Below, piece by piece: positions 52,361-60,660 of a stretch of DNA of 64,000 bases (position 1 is the first letter of the stretch; each line of letters begins with the position of its first letter). The position numbers were made by a program, and so were the translations under genes. The stretch lies in NCBI RefSeq assembly GCF_010977555.1, contig NZ_CP048815.1, positions 3,154,501 through 3,218,500 on the forward strand, in the 5' to 3' direction. This DNA comes from Caulobacter rhizosphaerae (lineage in GTDB: Bacteria > Pseudomonadota > Alphaproteobacteria > Caulobacterales > Caulobacteraceae). The notes under the pieces are model-generated. The model did no database searches. It saw only the letters and a list, made by a program, of their open reading frames with translations, and was not told the DNA's origin.

Positions 52361-52445
52361 TGGTGCGGATGAGAGGACTCGAACCTCCACGCCTCTCGGC
52401 GCCAGAACCTAAATCTGGTGCGTCTACCAGTTTCGCCACATCCGC
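52361..52445 (-). tRNA. tRNA-Leu (TAG)
   Basis: 85 bases including CCA, class II with a long variable arm (GCGCCGAGAGGCGT). The anticodon stem CCAGA/TCTGG encloses TTTAGGT, giving anticodon TAG. The acceptor GCGGATG pairs with CATCCGC. Confidence 0.96.
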
Positions 52446-52755
52446 ACGATGCGCCGGAGCGGGTTAGACATGCCCGGGCGGCTTGGCAAGTCGCCAGGCG
52501 ATTTGCGCCGGAGTCCGGCCTGTCGCGGACATGCTCGAAAGTTCGAATATTTCTCGCCACGCCCGGAACAACTTCCCGGCCCGCCGGTTATGATGATGTC
52601 CGCGGCTGTTCAGAACGCCCTGGATCTACACCGGCCCGGGCCATGCCCCCCCGACTGACGCCCGGGCCGGTGTTTCACCTTCCAAGACATTTTGGCGCGG
52701 AACGATTTTGGCCCTGGCCGGGTTTGCGTCTGACTTCGTCCAGCGAGCGCGCGCC
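52446..52755. other. Intergenic region with a strong hairpin
   Basis: 310 bases. The main feature is a 14-bp perfect inverted repeat at 52628-52673 followed by TTT on the plus strand. A TATGAT hexamer at 52589-52594 lies about 40 bases before it. The short open frames here have no supporting signal. Confidence 0.5.
52628..52676 (+). terminator. Strong hairpin, terminator-like
   Basis: ACACCGGCCCGGGC pairs with GCCCGGGCCGGTGT over 14 bp around an 18-base loop, with a short TTT after it. No plus-strand gene precedes it within several hundred bases, so it may end an unannotated small RNA. Confidence 0.45.
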
Positions 52756-52932
52756 ATGGAAACCATCGAGGTTGTCGAAAGCGACAAGGGCTGGACCGTG
52801 AGGCACGGCGCCAGGGTCCTTTTCATCGACACAGTGAAGGAACGAACCCTCCAAACGGCGCAGGCGATCAGCGATTCCCTGTTCGACGAGGGCGTGCGCC
52901 GCCAGGTCGTCCTGATCCGCCAGGACAGCTAG
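52756..52932 (+). CDS. Small conserved-looking hypothetical protein
   Basis: 58 residues, METIEVVESDKGWTVRHGAR at the start, with a beta-beta-alpha-beta pattern (VRHGARVLFIDTV, a helix with AQAISDSLFDE, then RQVVLIRQDS). This resembles short DUF2188-type proteins, but the assignment is weak. ATG at 52756 was chosen over an in-frame TTG at 52708. No good ribosome binding site is visible. The stop interlocks with that of the NAD(P)HX repair gene in CTAG. Confidence 0.55.
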   Translation: METIEVVESDKGWTVRHGARVLFIDTVKERTLQTAQAISDSLFDEGVRRQVVLIRQDS

Positions 52933-54383
52933 CGCTCTCGCGCCTCCCACAGCTTTCGCAGCACCGACGGCGCCAGGCCCGGCAGGTCCTCGGCGATCAG
53001 GCCCGGGCCATGAACCGCGCCGGCCTCGGCGTGGATCCAGGCGGCGGCGCAGGCGGCTTCGAAGCTCTCCATGCCTTGGGCGATCAGGCCGGCGATGAAG
53101 CCGGCCAGCACGTCGCCCGCCCCCGCCGTCGCCAGCCAGGGCGCGCCGTTCAGCCCCACCGCCGCCCGGCCATCAGGCGCGGCGACGACGGTGTCGGAGC
53201 CCTTCAGCAGCACCACAGCCCCGGCCCGCCGCGCGGCCTCACGCGCCGCCGTGATCCGTTCGGGCGACGCGGCCAGCAGGCCGGGGAAGATTCGCTCGAA
53301 CTCGCCCGGATGCGGTGTCAGCACGTCGTCGCGGTCCAGCGCCGAAAACAGCGCCGCCGGATCGTCGGCGAAGCTGGTCAGGGCGTCGGCGTCGACCACC
53401 AGGGCCGCGCCGTTGCGGGCCAGGGCGAAGACGTGGCGCATGGTCGCCTCGCCCACGCCCGCCGCCGGCCCGATCACCACCGCGTCGGCCTTTTCGGCCC
53501 GGGTCTGCAGGTCGAACTCGCTTTCGAACGGCGCCAGCATCACCGCCTCCAGGTGGGAGGCGTTGACGGCCAGGGCGCCTGGCGGAGACAGCACGGTCAC
53601 CACCCCCGCGCCGATCCGCAAGGCCCCGCGCGCCGCCAGCCGCGCCGCCCCGGTGTTCCAGGCCTCGCCGCTGACGGCCATCATCCGCCCACGAGCGTGC
53701 TTGTGGGCGTCGGCCGCCGGCCAGGGGAAGCGCTCGGCCCAAAGGCCAGGATCGTTCTCGAACAGGCGCCTTTGCCCCGTCTCCTCCAGGCCGATGTCGG
53801 CCACCACGACCTCGCCGCAGGCGGCTCGCCCCGCCGCCAGCACGTGGGCGGGCTTGCGGCGATGGAAGGTGACGGTGAGTTGCGCCTTCAGGCTGCGCTC
53901 GCCGAGCGGACGGCCGGTGTCGCCGACCAGGCCGCTGGGCACGTCGACGGCGACGATCCGCGCGGCGCCGGGCATGATCCGCGCCAGGCGGTCGGCCTCG
54001 CCGTCCAGCGGACGCGACAGGCCCGCGCCGAACAGGCAGTCGACATAGAGCGCCGCCGACCCGGGCTCCGAGACCAGCGGCCCGGTCTCGCCTTTCCAGC
54101 GCCCGGCGGCCCACTGCCCCGCCGGGCTGGACGGCGGGGCCAGCGCCTCGACCCGCACCGGCCAGCCGCGCCGGCGCAGATGCCGGGCGATCACATAGCC
54201 GTCGCCGCCGTTGTCGCCGGGGCCGCACCAGACCACCGTCGGGCAGCGGGCGTAGCGCTCGCGGATGACCTCGGCCGCCGCCCGGCCGGCCCGCTCCATC
54301 AGCACGATCGTCGGAGTCCCGGCTTCGGCGGCGGCCCGGTCCGCGGCGGTCATCTCGGCGACGGTCATGATCTGGCGCGGCAC
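52929..54383 (-). CDS. nnr: Bifunctional NAD(P)H-hydrate epimerase / ADP-dependent dehydratase
   Basis: 484 residues from GTG at 54383, which has GAGG 7 bases upstream; the internal ATG at 54368 is an alternative. The N-terminal YjeF epimerase domain (1 to about 210) shows GPGDNGGDGYVIARHL and VDVPSGL. The C-terminal ribokinase-like dehydratase domain shows LTPHPGEFERIF, LLKGSDTV and TAGAGDVLAGF. The enzyme repairs hydrated NADH and NADPH. It lies 14 bases after the histidine phosphatase gene on the same strand. Confidence 0.95.
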   Translation of the reverse strand: MPRQIMTVAEMTAADRAAAEAGTPTIVLMERAGRAAAEVIRERYARCPTVVWCGPGDNGGDGYVIARHLRRRGWPVRVEALAPPSSPAGQWAAGRWKGETGPLVSEPGSAALYVDCLFGAGLSRPLDGEADRLARIMPGAARIVAVDVPSGLVGDTGRPLGERSLKAQLTVTFHRRKPAHVLAAGRAACGEVVVADIGLEETGQRRLFENDPGLWAERFPWPAADAHKHARGRMMAVSGEAWNTGAARLAARGALRIGAGVVTVLSPPGALAVNASHLEAVMLAPFESEFDLQTRAEKADAVVIGPAAGVGEATMRHVFALARNGAALVVDADALTSFADDPAALFSALDRDDVLTPHPGEFERIFPGLLAASPERITAAREAARRAGAVVLLKGSDTVVAAPDGRAAVGLNGAPWLATAGAGDVLAGFIAGLIAQGMESFEAACAAAWIHAEAGAVHGPGLIAEDLPGLAPSVLRKLWEARER

Positions 54384-54397
54384 GGCGGTTCCTCTTC

Positions 54398-54967
54398 CTA
54401 CAGGACCTGGGTGGAGGCCTCCCCGCCCTTGTCGACCAGGATCAACGCGCCGTCGACCACATCGAACGTCGTCACCGACACGTGGTCGGGCCGGAAGGCC
54501 GCCACCGCCTCTTCGCCGGTCGCCGCCGACACCGCCGCGTTCAGCGCCACGAAGTGGCTGAACACCGCCGCGCCGGGGTGCGAGGCCACGCCTTGCGCCA
54601 CTTCGCGGGTCCAGGCCGCATAGTCGAGATCGCCCCGGATATCGCTCCACCGGCCCTGGAAGGCCTGGCGTAGCCAGCCGGGACGGTCCTGGGCGTTCAG
54701 AGCGGCCGGCGTCGGGATCTCGCCGACCCTCGAATCGATCTCCACCGTCACGCCCAGGGCGTCGGCCAGCGGCTGGGCGGTCTCGCGGCAGCGCCGCAGC
54801 GGCGAGCTGATCACCCGCGACGGTCGCTCCGGCTCCGGCAGGGCCAGCAGGGTCCGCGCCACCGCCCTGGCCTGCTCCGCCCCGACGGCGTCCAGGCCTG
54901 GATCGGGATCGGCCTCGCCCCAGGTCGAGGCGGGACGGCCATGGCGGATCATGTGAACGCGGCTCAT
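54398..54967 (-). CDS. Histidine phosphatase family protein
   Basis: 189 residues from ATG at 54967 with GAGGA upstream. The phosphohistidine motif is IRHGRP (about 7-12), with ISSPLRRCRETAQPL as the second Arg segment and a catalytic His in FSHFVALN. Such enzymes dephosphorylate sugar phosphates, nucleotides or proteins; the substrate is unknown. Probably one operon with the NAD(P)HX repair gene. Confidence 0.88.
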   Translation of the reverse strand: MSRVHMIRHGRPASTWGEADPDPGLDAVGAEQARAVARTLLALPEPERPSRVISSPLRRCRETAQPLADALGVTVEIDSRVGEIPTPAALNAQDRPGWLRQAFQGRWSDIRGDLDYAAWTREVAQGVASHPGAAVFSHFVALNAAVSAATGEEAVAAFRPDHVSVTTFDVVDGALILVDKGGEASTQVL

Positions 54968-55811
<844 letters not shown>

Positions 55812-55851
55812 GGCCCGGCCGAAAACCGCTTAACGCTCAAAGGGGATAACT

Positions 55852-57261
55852 ATGAGCACCGCCAAGCAGATCCTGGACCTGATCAAGGAAAAGGACGTCA
55901 AGTACGTCGACGTCCGCTTCACGGACGTTCGCGGCAAGCTGCAGCACGTGACCTTCGACATCGACCTGGTCGACGACGACTTCCTCAACGACGGCACCAT
56001 GTTCGACGGCTCGTCGATCGCCGGCTGGAAGGCCATCAACGAGTCGGACATGAAGCTGCGTCCGGACCTGTCGAGCGCCATCATCGACCCGTTCTACCAG
56101 CAGACCACCCTGGCGCTGTTCTGCGACGTGGTGAACCCCGACACGGGCACCCCCTACAACCGCGACCCGCGCTCGATCGCCAAGAACGCCCTGGCCTACG
56201 TCAAGTCGTCGGGCATCGGCGACACCGTGTTCTTCGGCCCGGAAGCCGAGTTCTTCATCTTCGACGACGTGCGCTGGAACACCTCGTCGAACAACACCGG
56301 CTACTCGTTCGACTCCGTCGAACTGCCGGGCAACTCGGCCAAGGAATATCCGGAAGGCAACATGGGCCACCGCCCGGGTCCCAAGGGCGGCTACTTCCCG
56401 GTCAACCCGATCGACTCGGCCCAGGACCTGCGCGGCGAAATGCTGGCCGTCATGGGCGAGCTAGGCATGAAGCCGGAAAAGCACCACCACGAAGTGGCGC
56501 CGGCCCAGCATGAACTCGGCCTGAAGTTCGACACCATGGTCGTGATGGCCGACCGCATGCAGCTCTACAAGTACGTGATCCACAACGTGGCCCACGCCTA
56601 CGGCAAGTCGGCCACCTTCATGGCCAAGCCGATGTTCGGCGACAACGGCTCGGGCATGCACGTGCACCAGTCGATCTGGCAGGACGGCAAGCCGCTGTTC
56701 GCCGGCGACAAGTACGCCGGCCTGTCGGACATGTGCCTGTGGTACATCGGCGGCATCATCAAGCACGCCAAGGCGATCAACGCGTTCTCGAACTCGACGA
56801 CGAACTCGTACAAGCGCCTGGTGCCGGGCTACGAAGCCCCGGTGAAGCTGGCCTACAGCTCGCGCAACCGCTCGGCCTCGATCCGCATCCCGCACGTCGA
56901 CTCGCCGAAGGCCAAGCGCATCGAGGCGCGCTTCCCCGACCCGATGGGCAACCCGTACCTGACCTTCGTCGCCCTGCTGATGGCGGGTCTCGACGGCATC
57001 AACAACAAGATCGATCCGGGCGCGGCCGCCGACAAGAACCTGTACGACCTGCCGCCCCGCGAGCAGAAGAAGATCCCGGAAGTCTGCGGCAGCTTGCGCG
57101 AAGCCCTGGAAAACCTGGACAAGGACCGCGCCTTCCTGAAGGCCGGCGGCGTCATGGACGACGACTTCATCGACAGCTACATCGAGCTGAAGATGGAAGA
57201 GGTCATGCGCCTGACGCTGCACCCGCACCCGGTCGAATTCGACATGTACTACAAGTGCTAA
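55852..57261 (+). CDS. glnA: Glutamine synthetase type I
   Basis: 469 residues. Start signature [16 protein letters not shown] and [10 protein letters not shown]; the ATP-binding [16 protein letters not shown] segment; and the adenylylation Tyr at about residue 398 in NLYDLPPRE, which indicates control by GlnE. It catalyses ATP-dependent amidation of glutamate. AAAGGGGAT before ATG is a fair ribosome binding site. Confidence 0.98.
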   Translation: MSTAKQILDLIKEKDVKYVDVRFTDVRGKLQHVTFDIDLVDDDFLNDGTMFDGSSIAGWKAINESDMKLRPDLSSAIIDPFYQQTTLALFCDVVNPDTGTPYNRDPRSIAKNALAYVKSSGIGDTVFFGPEAEFFIFDDVRWNTSSNNTGYSFDSVELPGNSAKEYPEGNMGHRPGPKGGYFPVNPIDSAQDLRGEMLAVMGELGMKPEKHHHEVAPAQHELGLKFDTMVVMADRMQLYKYVIHNVAHAYGKSATFMAKPMFGDNGSGMHVHQSIWQDGKPLFAGDKYAGLSDMCLWYIGGIIKHAKAINAFSNSTTNSYKRLVPGYEAPVKLAYSSRNRSASIRIPHVDSPKAKRIEARFPDPMGNPYLTFVALLMAGLDGINNKIDPGAAADKNLYDLPPREQKKIPEVCGSLREALENLDKDRAFLKAGGVMDDDFIDSYIELKMEEVMRLTLHPHPVEFDMYYKC

Positions 57262-57286
57262 GCTTCACGGCTTAGGACCAGGGACG

Positions 57287-57316
57287 AGGCCCGCGGAGCG
57301 ATCCGCGGGCCTTTTT
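57287..57316 (+). terminator. Terminator after glnBA
   Basis: 10-bp stem GGCCCGCGGA/TCCGCGGGCC, loop GCGA, then five T. It lies 27 bases past the glnA stop. Confidence 0.92.
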
Positions 57317-57426
57317 CACGCCCGTCGCCTGGGTGCTCGCGATAAGAGTGTTGTCAACATTTCTACCGGAGGTTATCAAATCCGTCAGTTGCGTCTCGTG
57401 ATCGAACTCAACCGAGGGCCTCCTGA

Positions 57427-58011
57427 ATGACCTTTCTACTTCGCCGCGCGGCCATGGCCGTGATCGCTATAGCGTGCCTGAGCCTTGGCGCGTGCGACAA
57501 GAACCTTGTCAAAGTCTCCTATCAACAGTTGGGCAACGCCCAGAGTTGGAACCTGGAGAACAAGAGCGGCGGTGACGCCAACGGCATGTGGCACATCTAC
57601 ATGCTGCGCGGAGTGGTCAACGACAGCGAGAACGCCAAGCCCTTCACCTTCGACCTGTCGAAGGTCGCCCTGAAGAACGGCGCGGTCGTCACCAGCGCCG
57701 GCCCGATGCTGCACGGCGCCCCCTTCATGCTCCCGGTCAATTTCAAGGCGCCGGTCGCGCCCAAGGTGGCCTACACCGTGCCCTATGGCTCGGGGGTGAT
57801 GTTCGTCATCAAGGAGGACGGCGACACCGACAAGACCGCCTATACGACGCTCACCTACAAGTCGGCGTCAGGAGAGTCGGTTCTGATGGTGCCGCTCGAC
57901 AGCAAGGCGACTCCGGCCTTCGGCCAGATCGACCAGGCCTTCCTGAACGTCCTGCACAGCAAGCAGAATACTTACGAGAACACTTACCAGCCCAGCGGCG
58001 ACAAGAACTAA
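57427..58011 (+). CDS. Lipoprotein of unknown function
   Basis: 194 residues. The leader MTFLLRRAAMAVIAIACLSL ends in lipobox LGAC, so the mature protein starts at that Cys. The rest is beta-rich: MWHIYMLRGVVNDSENAKPF, KVAYTVPYGSGVMFVIKEDG and SVLMVPLDSKATP. No family recognised. GAGGG and CCTCC-flanked sequence precede the ATG. The 3' end approaches the next gene to within 2 bases on the opposite strand. Confidence 0.75.
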   Translation: MTFLLRRAAMAVIAIACLSLGACDKNLVKVSYQQLGNAQSWNLENKSGGDANGMWHIYMLRGVVNDSENAKPFTFDLSKVALKNGAVVTSAGPMLHGAPFMLPVNFKAPVAPKVAYTVPYGSGVMFVIKEDGDTDKTAYTTLTYKSASGESVLMVPLDSKATPAFGQIDQAFLNVLHSKQNTYENTYQPSGDKN

Positions 58012-58013
58012 GC

Positions 58014-58418
58014 CTAGCCGTTCGCGAGACCGACACCGCCGATCGGAACGGTCTCGAACCGATGGCCGAAACCGGCGATGATCGGGCGGGCCTTGGCGAT
58101 GGCGGCCTGGACGGCCGGCAGCTTCAGAGAAGCGGTGTGGCTGTCCTTGTCGGTCCAGACCTCGGTGATCCACAGGGCGTCGCCGTCGGCGGCGTCCTTG
58201 GCCACGATATAACTGAGGCAGCCGGGCATGGCGCCGGTGCTCTCCGACAGGATGGCCACCAGTTCGTCCCGCTTGCCGGGCGCGGCCTTCATCTGGCCGA
58301 TCAGTCCGTACATCGTGTTCTCCTCCTTGGCCCGGGCCAGCGCCGGGCTGGCGACGGCCGCCAGGGCCAGTCCGCCCGCGATCAGCGTGCGCCGTTCGAT
58401 GTCCTGCGAATGCGTCAT
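58014..58418 (-). CDS. Exported antibiotic-biosynthesis-monooxygenase (ABM) domain protein
   Basis: 134 residues. The N-terminal ERRTLIAGGLALAAVASPALA resembles a twin-arginine or Sec leader. The rest is one dimeric alpha-beta barrel: MYGLIGQMKAAPGKRDELVA, GCLSYIVAKDAADGDALWIT and EVWTDKDSHTASLKL. Relatives include YgiN-type quinol monooxygenases, but many members have no proven activity. An internal Met at MYGLIGQ could give a leaderless form. ATG overlaps the LysR gene stop by 4 bases. Confidence 0.82.
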   Translation of the reverse strand: MTHSQDIERRTLIAGGLALAAVASPALARAKEENTMYGLIGQMKAAPGKRDELVAILSESTGAMPGCLSYIVAKDAADGDALWITEVWTDKDSHTASLKLPAVQAAIAKARPIIAGFGHRFETVPIGGVGLANG

Positions 58419-59305
58419 GGTTCCTCCCCCTCGCCAGTCTCGGCGAGCACGAACCGGATCGTGTCAGCATCGGGCGAGGCCAGCGCCGCGCCAAGCCCCA
58501 GCAGGTGCAGGGCGTTGAAGCACAGGGGCCGCCCGGCGGGTCGCACGATTCGCACGCGGTCGCGCCAGCCGGCCGACGAGACCAGGTCCAGCGGCGCGAT
58601 GATCGCCCCGCGGCCGGCGGCGCAGCTCTCCATGGCCTCCTCGATCTCGCCCGCGTGGTCCAGCCGCCGCAGGGCGTCCGGCTGGGCGCCGAACACCGTC
58701 TCGAACCAATGGCCGAACACGAACTCGTATTCGTCATAGGTGGCGAAGGCGGTGCGCGAGAGGCCGGCGAGGTCCTGCGGGATCTCCATGCGGATCGGCG
58801 CGGCCAGCACCAGTTCCTCCCGGGCGACCGGCATGGACTGCACCGGCGCGGCGACCACCGGCCGATAGGTGACGCCCAACTCGACGGTCCCCGTGGCCAC
58901 CGCCGACAGCACGGTCTCGTGCGCGCCGAACACCAGCTCGATCGGGCGATCCGCCGGCAGGCCGGCATAGAGCCGCGGCGCGAGCCGGTAGCGTCCGAAG
59001 GCCGAGACCACGGCCAGGCGCAGCGGGCGCAGGGCGGGGTCGGCGCGACTCAGCCGCTCGCGGGTGCGCTCCACCTCGTCCAGCGCCCGGCCGACGGTCT
59101 CGAACAGGGCCTGGCCCGACGCCGTCAGGCGCAGCCCCCGCCCCACCCGCTCGAACAGCGGCCGGCCGATCTCGCGCTCGAAGGCTTTGATGTCGTGGTG
59201 AATGGCCGGCGGCGACTTGCCCAGGCGCGGACTGGCGGCGGCGATGCCACCGGCCGCCGCCACGGCATGGAACACCGCCGCCCGCCGTAGATCGACATGT
59301 CGCAT
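58415..59305 (-). CDS. LysR-family transcriptional regulator
   Basis: 296 residues from ATG at 59305. The winged helix-turn-helix is at about 3-62 (RRAAVFHAVAAAGGIAAASP, then SPPAIHHDIKAFEREIGRPL and FERVGRGLRLTASG), followed by the periplasmic-binding-like effector domain. It is translationally coupled to the ABM-domain gene and divergent from the exported-protein gene at 59400. The usual LysR arrangement makes both the likely targets. Confidence 0.9.
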   Translation of the reverse strand: MRHVDLRRAAVFHAVAAAGGIAAASPRLGKSPPAIHHDIKAFEREIGRPLFERVGRGLRLTASGQALFETVGRALDEVERTRERLSRADPALRPLRLAVVSAFGRYRLAPRLYAGLPADRPIELVFGAHETVLSAVATGTVELGVTYRPVVAAPVQSMPVAREELVLAAPIRMEIPQDLAGLSRTAFATYDEYEFVFGHWFETVFGAQPDALRRLDHAGEIEEAMESCAAGRGAIIAPLDLVSSAGWRDRVRIVRPAGRPLCFNALHLLGLGAALASPDADTIRFVLAETGEGEEP

Positions 59306-59336
59306 CGTTTCGAGATCCAGAATGAAAAGCCGCCTC

Positions 59337-59357
59337 CGTTCGAAATATTGCCGAACG
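59337..59357. promoter_or_regulatory. Candidate LysR operator
   Basis: CGTTCG-N9-CGAACG, an interrupted palindrome in the 94-base divergent region between the LysR gene and the gene at 59400, 43 bases before the latter. Size and place suit a LysR recognition site. No further evidence. Confidence 0.4.
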
Positions 59358-59399
59358 CCGTTCGACGCTAGACCGGTCGCGCAATCGAAGGAGGCGCCG

Positions 59400-60134
59400 A
59401 TGACCTGGAAGCACACGACGCTGGCGATCGCCCTGACCGCCGGCCTCGCGAGCGGCTCCGCTCGAGCCCAGACCGAACAGGCGGCTTTCCTGTTCACCTA
59501 CGACATTGATCGCGGAAAGGAGGCCGCCTTCGAGGCCGGCTACGCGGCCCACCTGCAATGGCATGCCGCCCACGCCGACGCCCTGCCCTGGTTCGGCTGG
59601 TATGTGACCAGCGGCCCGCGCACCGGCCTGTTCGTCGACGGGACCTTCGGCGTCCCGTTCGCCGCCATGGACGCCCGCCCGGACCTGGCCGGCGACGGCG
59701 CCGACATGGCGGCCCGTGTTCTGCCCTACGCCAAGGCCCGCGCCTATTCGGCCCATGTCCTGTGGCCGGAGCTCAGCACGGTCCGCAACCTGGAGGCCCG
59801 CCAGCCCAGTTCTGTGGTCGACGTCTACACCCTGCGGGTCGCGCCCGGTGACGTCGCGGCCTTCGAGGCCGCCCTGCTGGCCTCCGCCAGGACCGGCAAG
59901 GGCGACCTGGCCTGGACCTGGTACCGCCTGGCCGGCGGCGGCGACCTCGGCGCCTACATGGTCCTGGTCCCGCGCCGGTCCTGGGCCGAGCTCGCCGGCC
60001 GGCCGACGGACCTGGCCGGGTTGATCGCGGCCGCCCACGGCGACGGTCCGGACCAGGCTCGGGCGGCCGCCCTGATCCAGAGCGTCGAGGTCGAGGCCTG
60101 GTCCTACAAGCCGGGGCTCAGCCGGATTCCCTAG
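59400..60134 (+). CDS. Exported protein with two ABM/NIPSNAP-like repeats
   Basis: 244 residues; AAGGAGG lies 5 bases before ATG. A signal peptide ends near ARAQTEQ (about 24). Two similar halves can be seen: FLFTYDIDRGKEAAFEAGYA ... WFGWYVTSGPRTGLFVDGTF, and VVDVYTLRVAPGDVAAFEAA ... WTWYRLAGGGDLGAYMVLVP. Each looks like a ferredoxin-like dimeric alpha-beta barrel unit, so the protein may form a barrel within one chain. This is my reading, not a database match. It probably belongs to the LysR regulon next door. Confidence 0.7.
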   Translation: MTWKHTTLAIALTAGLASGSARAQTEQAAFLFTYDIDRGKEAAFEAGYAAHLQWHAAHADALPWFGWYVTSGPRTGLFVDGTFGVPFAAMDARPDLAGDGADMAARVLPYAKARAYSAHVLWPELSTVRNLEARQPSSVVDVYTLRVAPGDVAAFEAALLASARTGKGDLAWTWYRLAGGGDLGAYMVLVPRRSWAELAGRPTDLAGLIAAAHGDGPDQARAAALIQSVEVEAWSYKPGLSRIP

Positions 60135-60487
60135 GCCTTGCACTCGCCCTGGCTGGCGACGCTGGCGCCCTGGGTCGCGGCGTTGCAGGCGCTGGGATAG
60201 GTCTTGCCGTCGCAGCCGCAGACCGGGGCGTAGATCATCGTGCAGGCCTGGGGCGGCTTGCGGCAAGTTCCCGCGCCGTCGGCGACGTGGCATTGGCCGG
60301 CCGGCATCTGGCAGACCAGGCCCGAGGCGCACTGGAAGCCGGCGAATCCGCCGCACATGCCGCCCTCGGCCACCGGCGTCCGAGCGTGAGACACCGGCGG
60401 ATTCGGCGCCGGCTGACCGCCGCCCGGGCTGGAGCAGCCCAGCAGCACCAGCGCGGCGAGCGCGGAAAACAGGCTGCGCGAGGTCAT
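60131..60487 (-). CDS. Lipoprotein with a Kazal-type protease inhibitor domain
   Basis: 118 residues. The leader MTSRSLFSALAALVLLGC has a lipobox. After a Pro-rich linker and a Cys-rich stretch (GGFAGFQCASGLVCQMPAGQ), the C-terminus holds the Kazal pattern CTMIYAPVCGCDGKTYPSAC and a final Cys in QGEC. Such domains inhibit serine proteases in eukaryotes; in bacteria the role is unclear, possibly protection against external proteases. GGAG lies before the ATG. The stop interlocks with the gene at 59400 in CTAG. Confidence 0.85.
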   Translation of the reverse strand: MTSRSLFSALAALVLLGCSSPGGGQPAPNPPVSHARTPVAEGGMCGGFAGFQCASGLVCQMPAGQCHVADGAGTCRKPPQACTMIYAPVCGCDGKTYPSACNAATQGASVASQGECKA

Positions 60488-60660
60488 GGGGCGGCTCCTT
60501 GTTGATCAACAATCCTAGATTGCCACGCTCTCGCCCCTGGGAGCAAACGGCCGCCCCCGCGCATCTGCCAGTTTTCGTGGCGCGGCCACGCAGCCCCTTT
60601 TCAGGGGACGACGCAGAGCCCATACGAGGCGCTCCCGCCGAATCGACGCATGTTCACCTA

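Noticed and set aside
57400..57436. Inverted CCTCC/GGAGG motif near the lipoprotein start considered as a riboswitch
   Set aside because: Only a short local pairing around the ribosome binding site is possible; no conserved aptamer was recognised.
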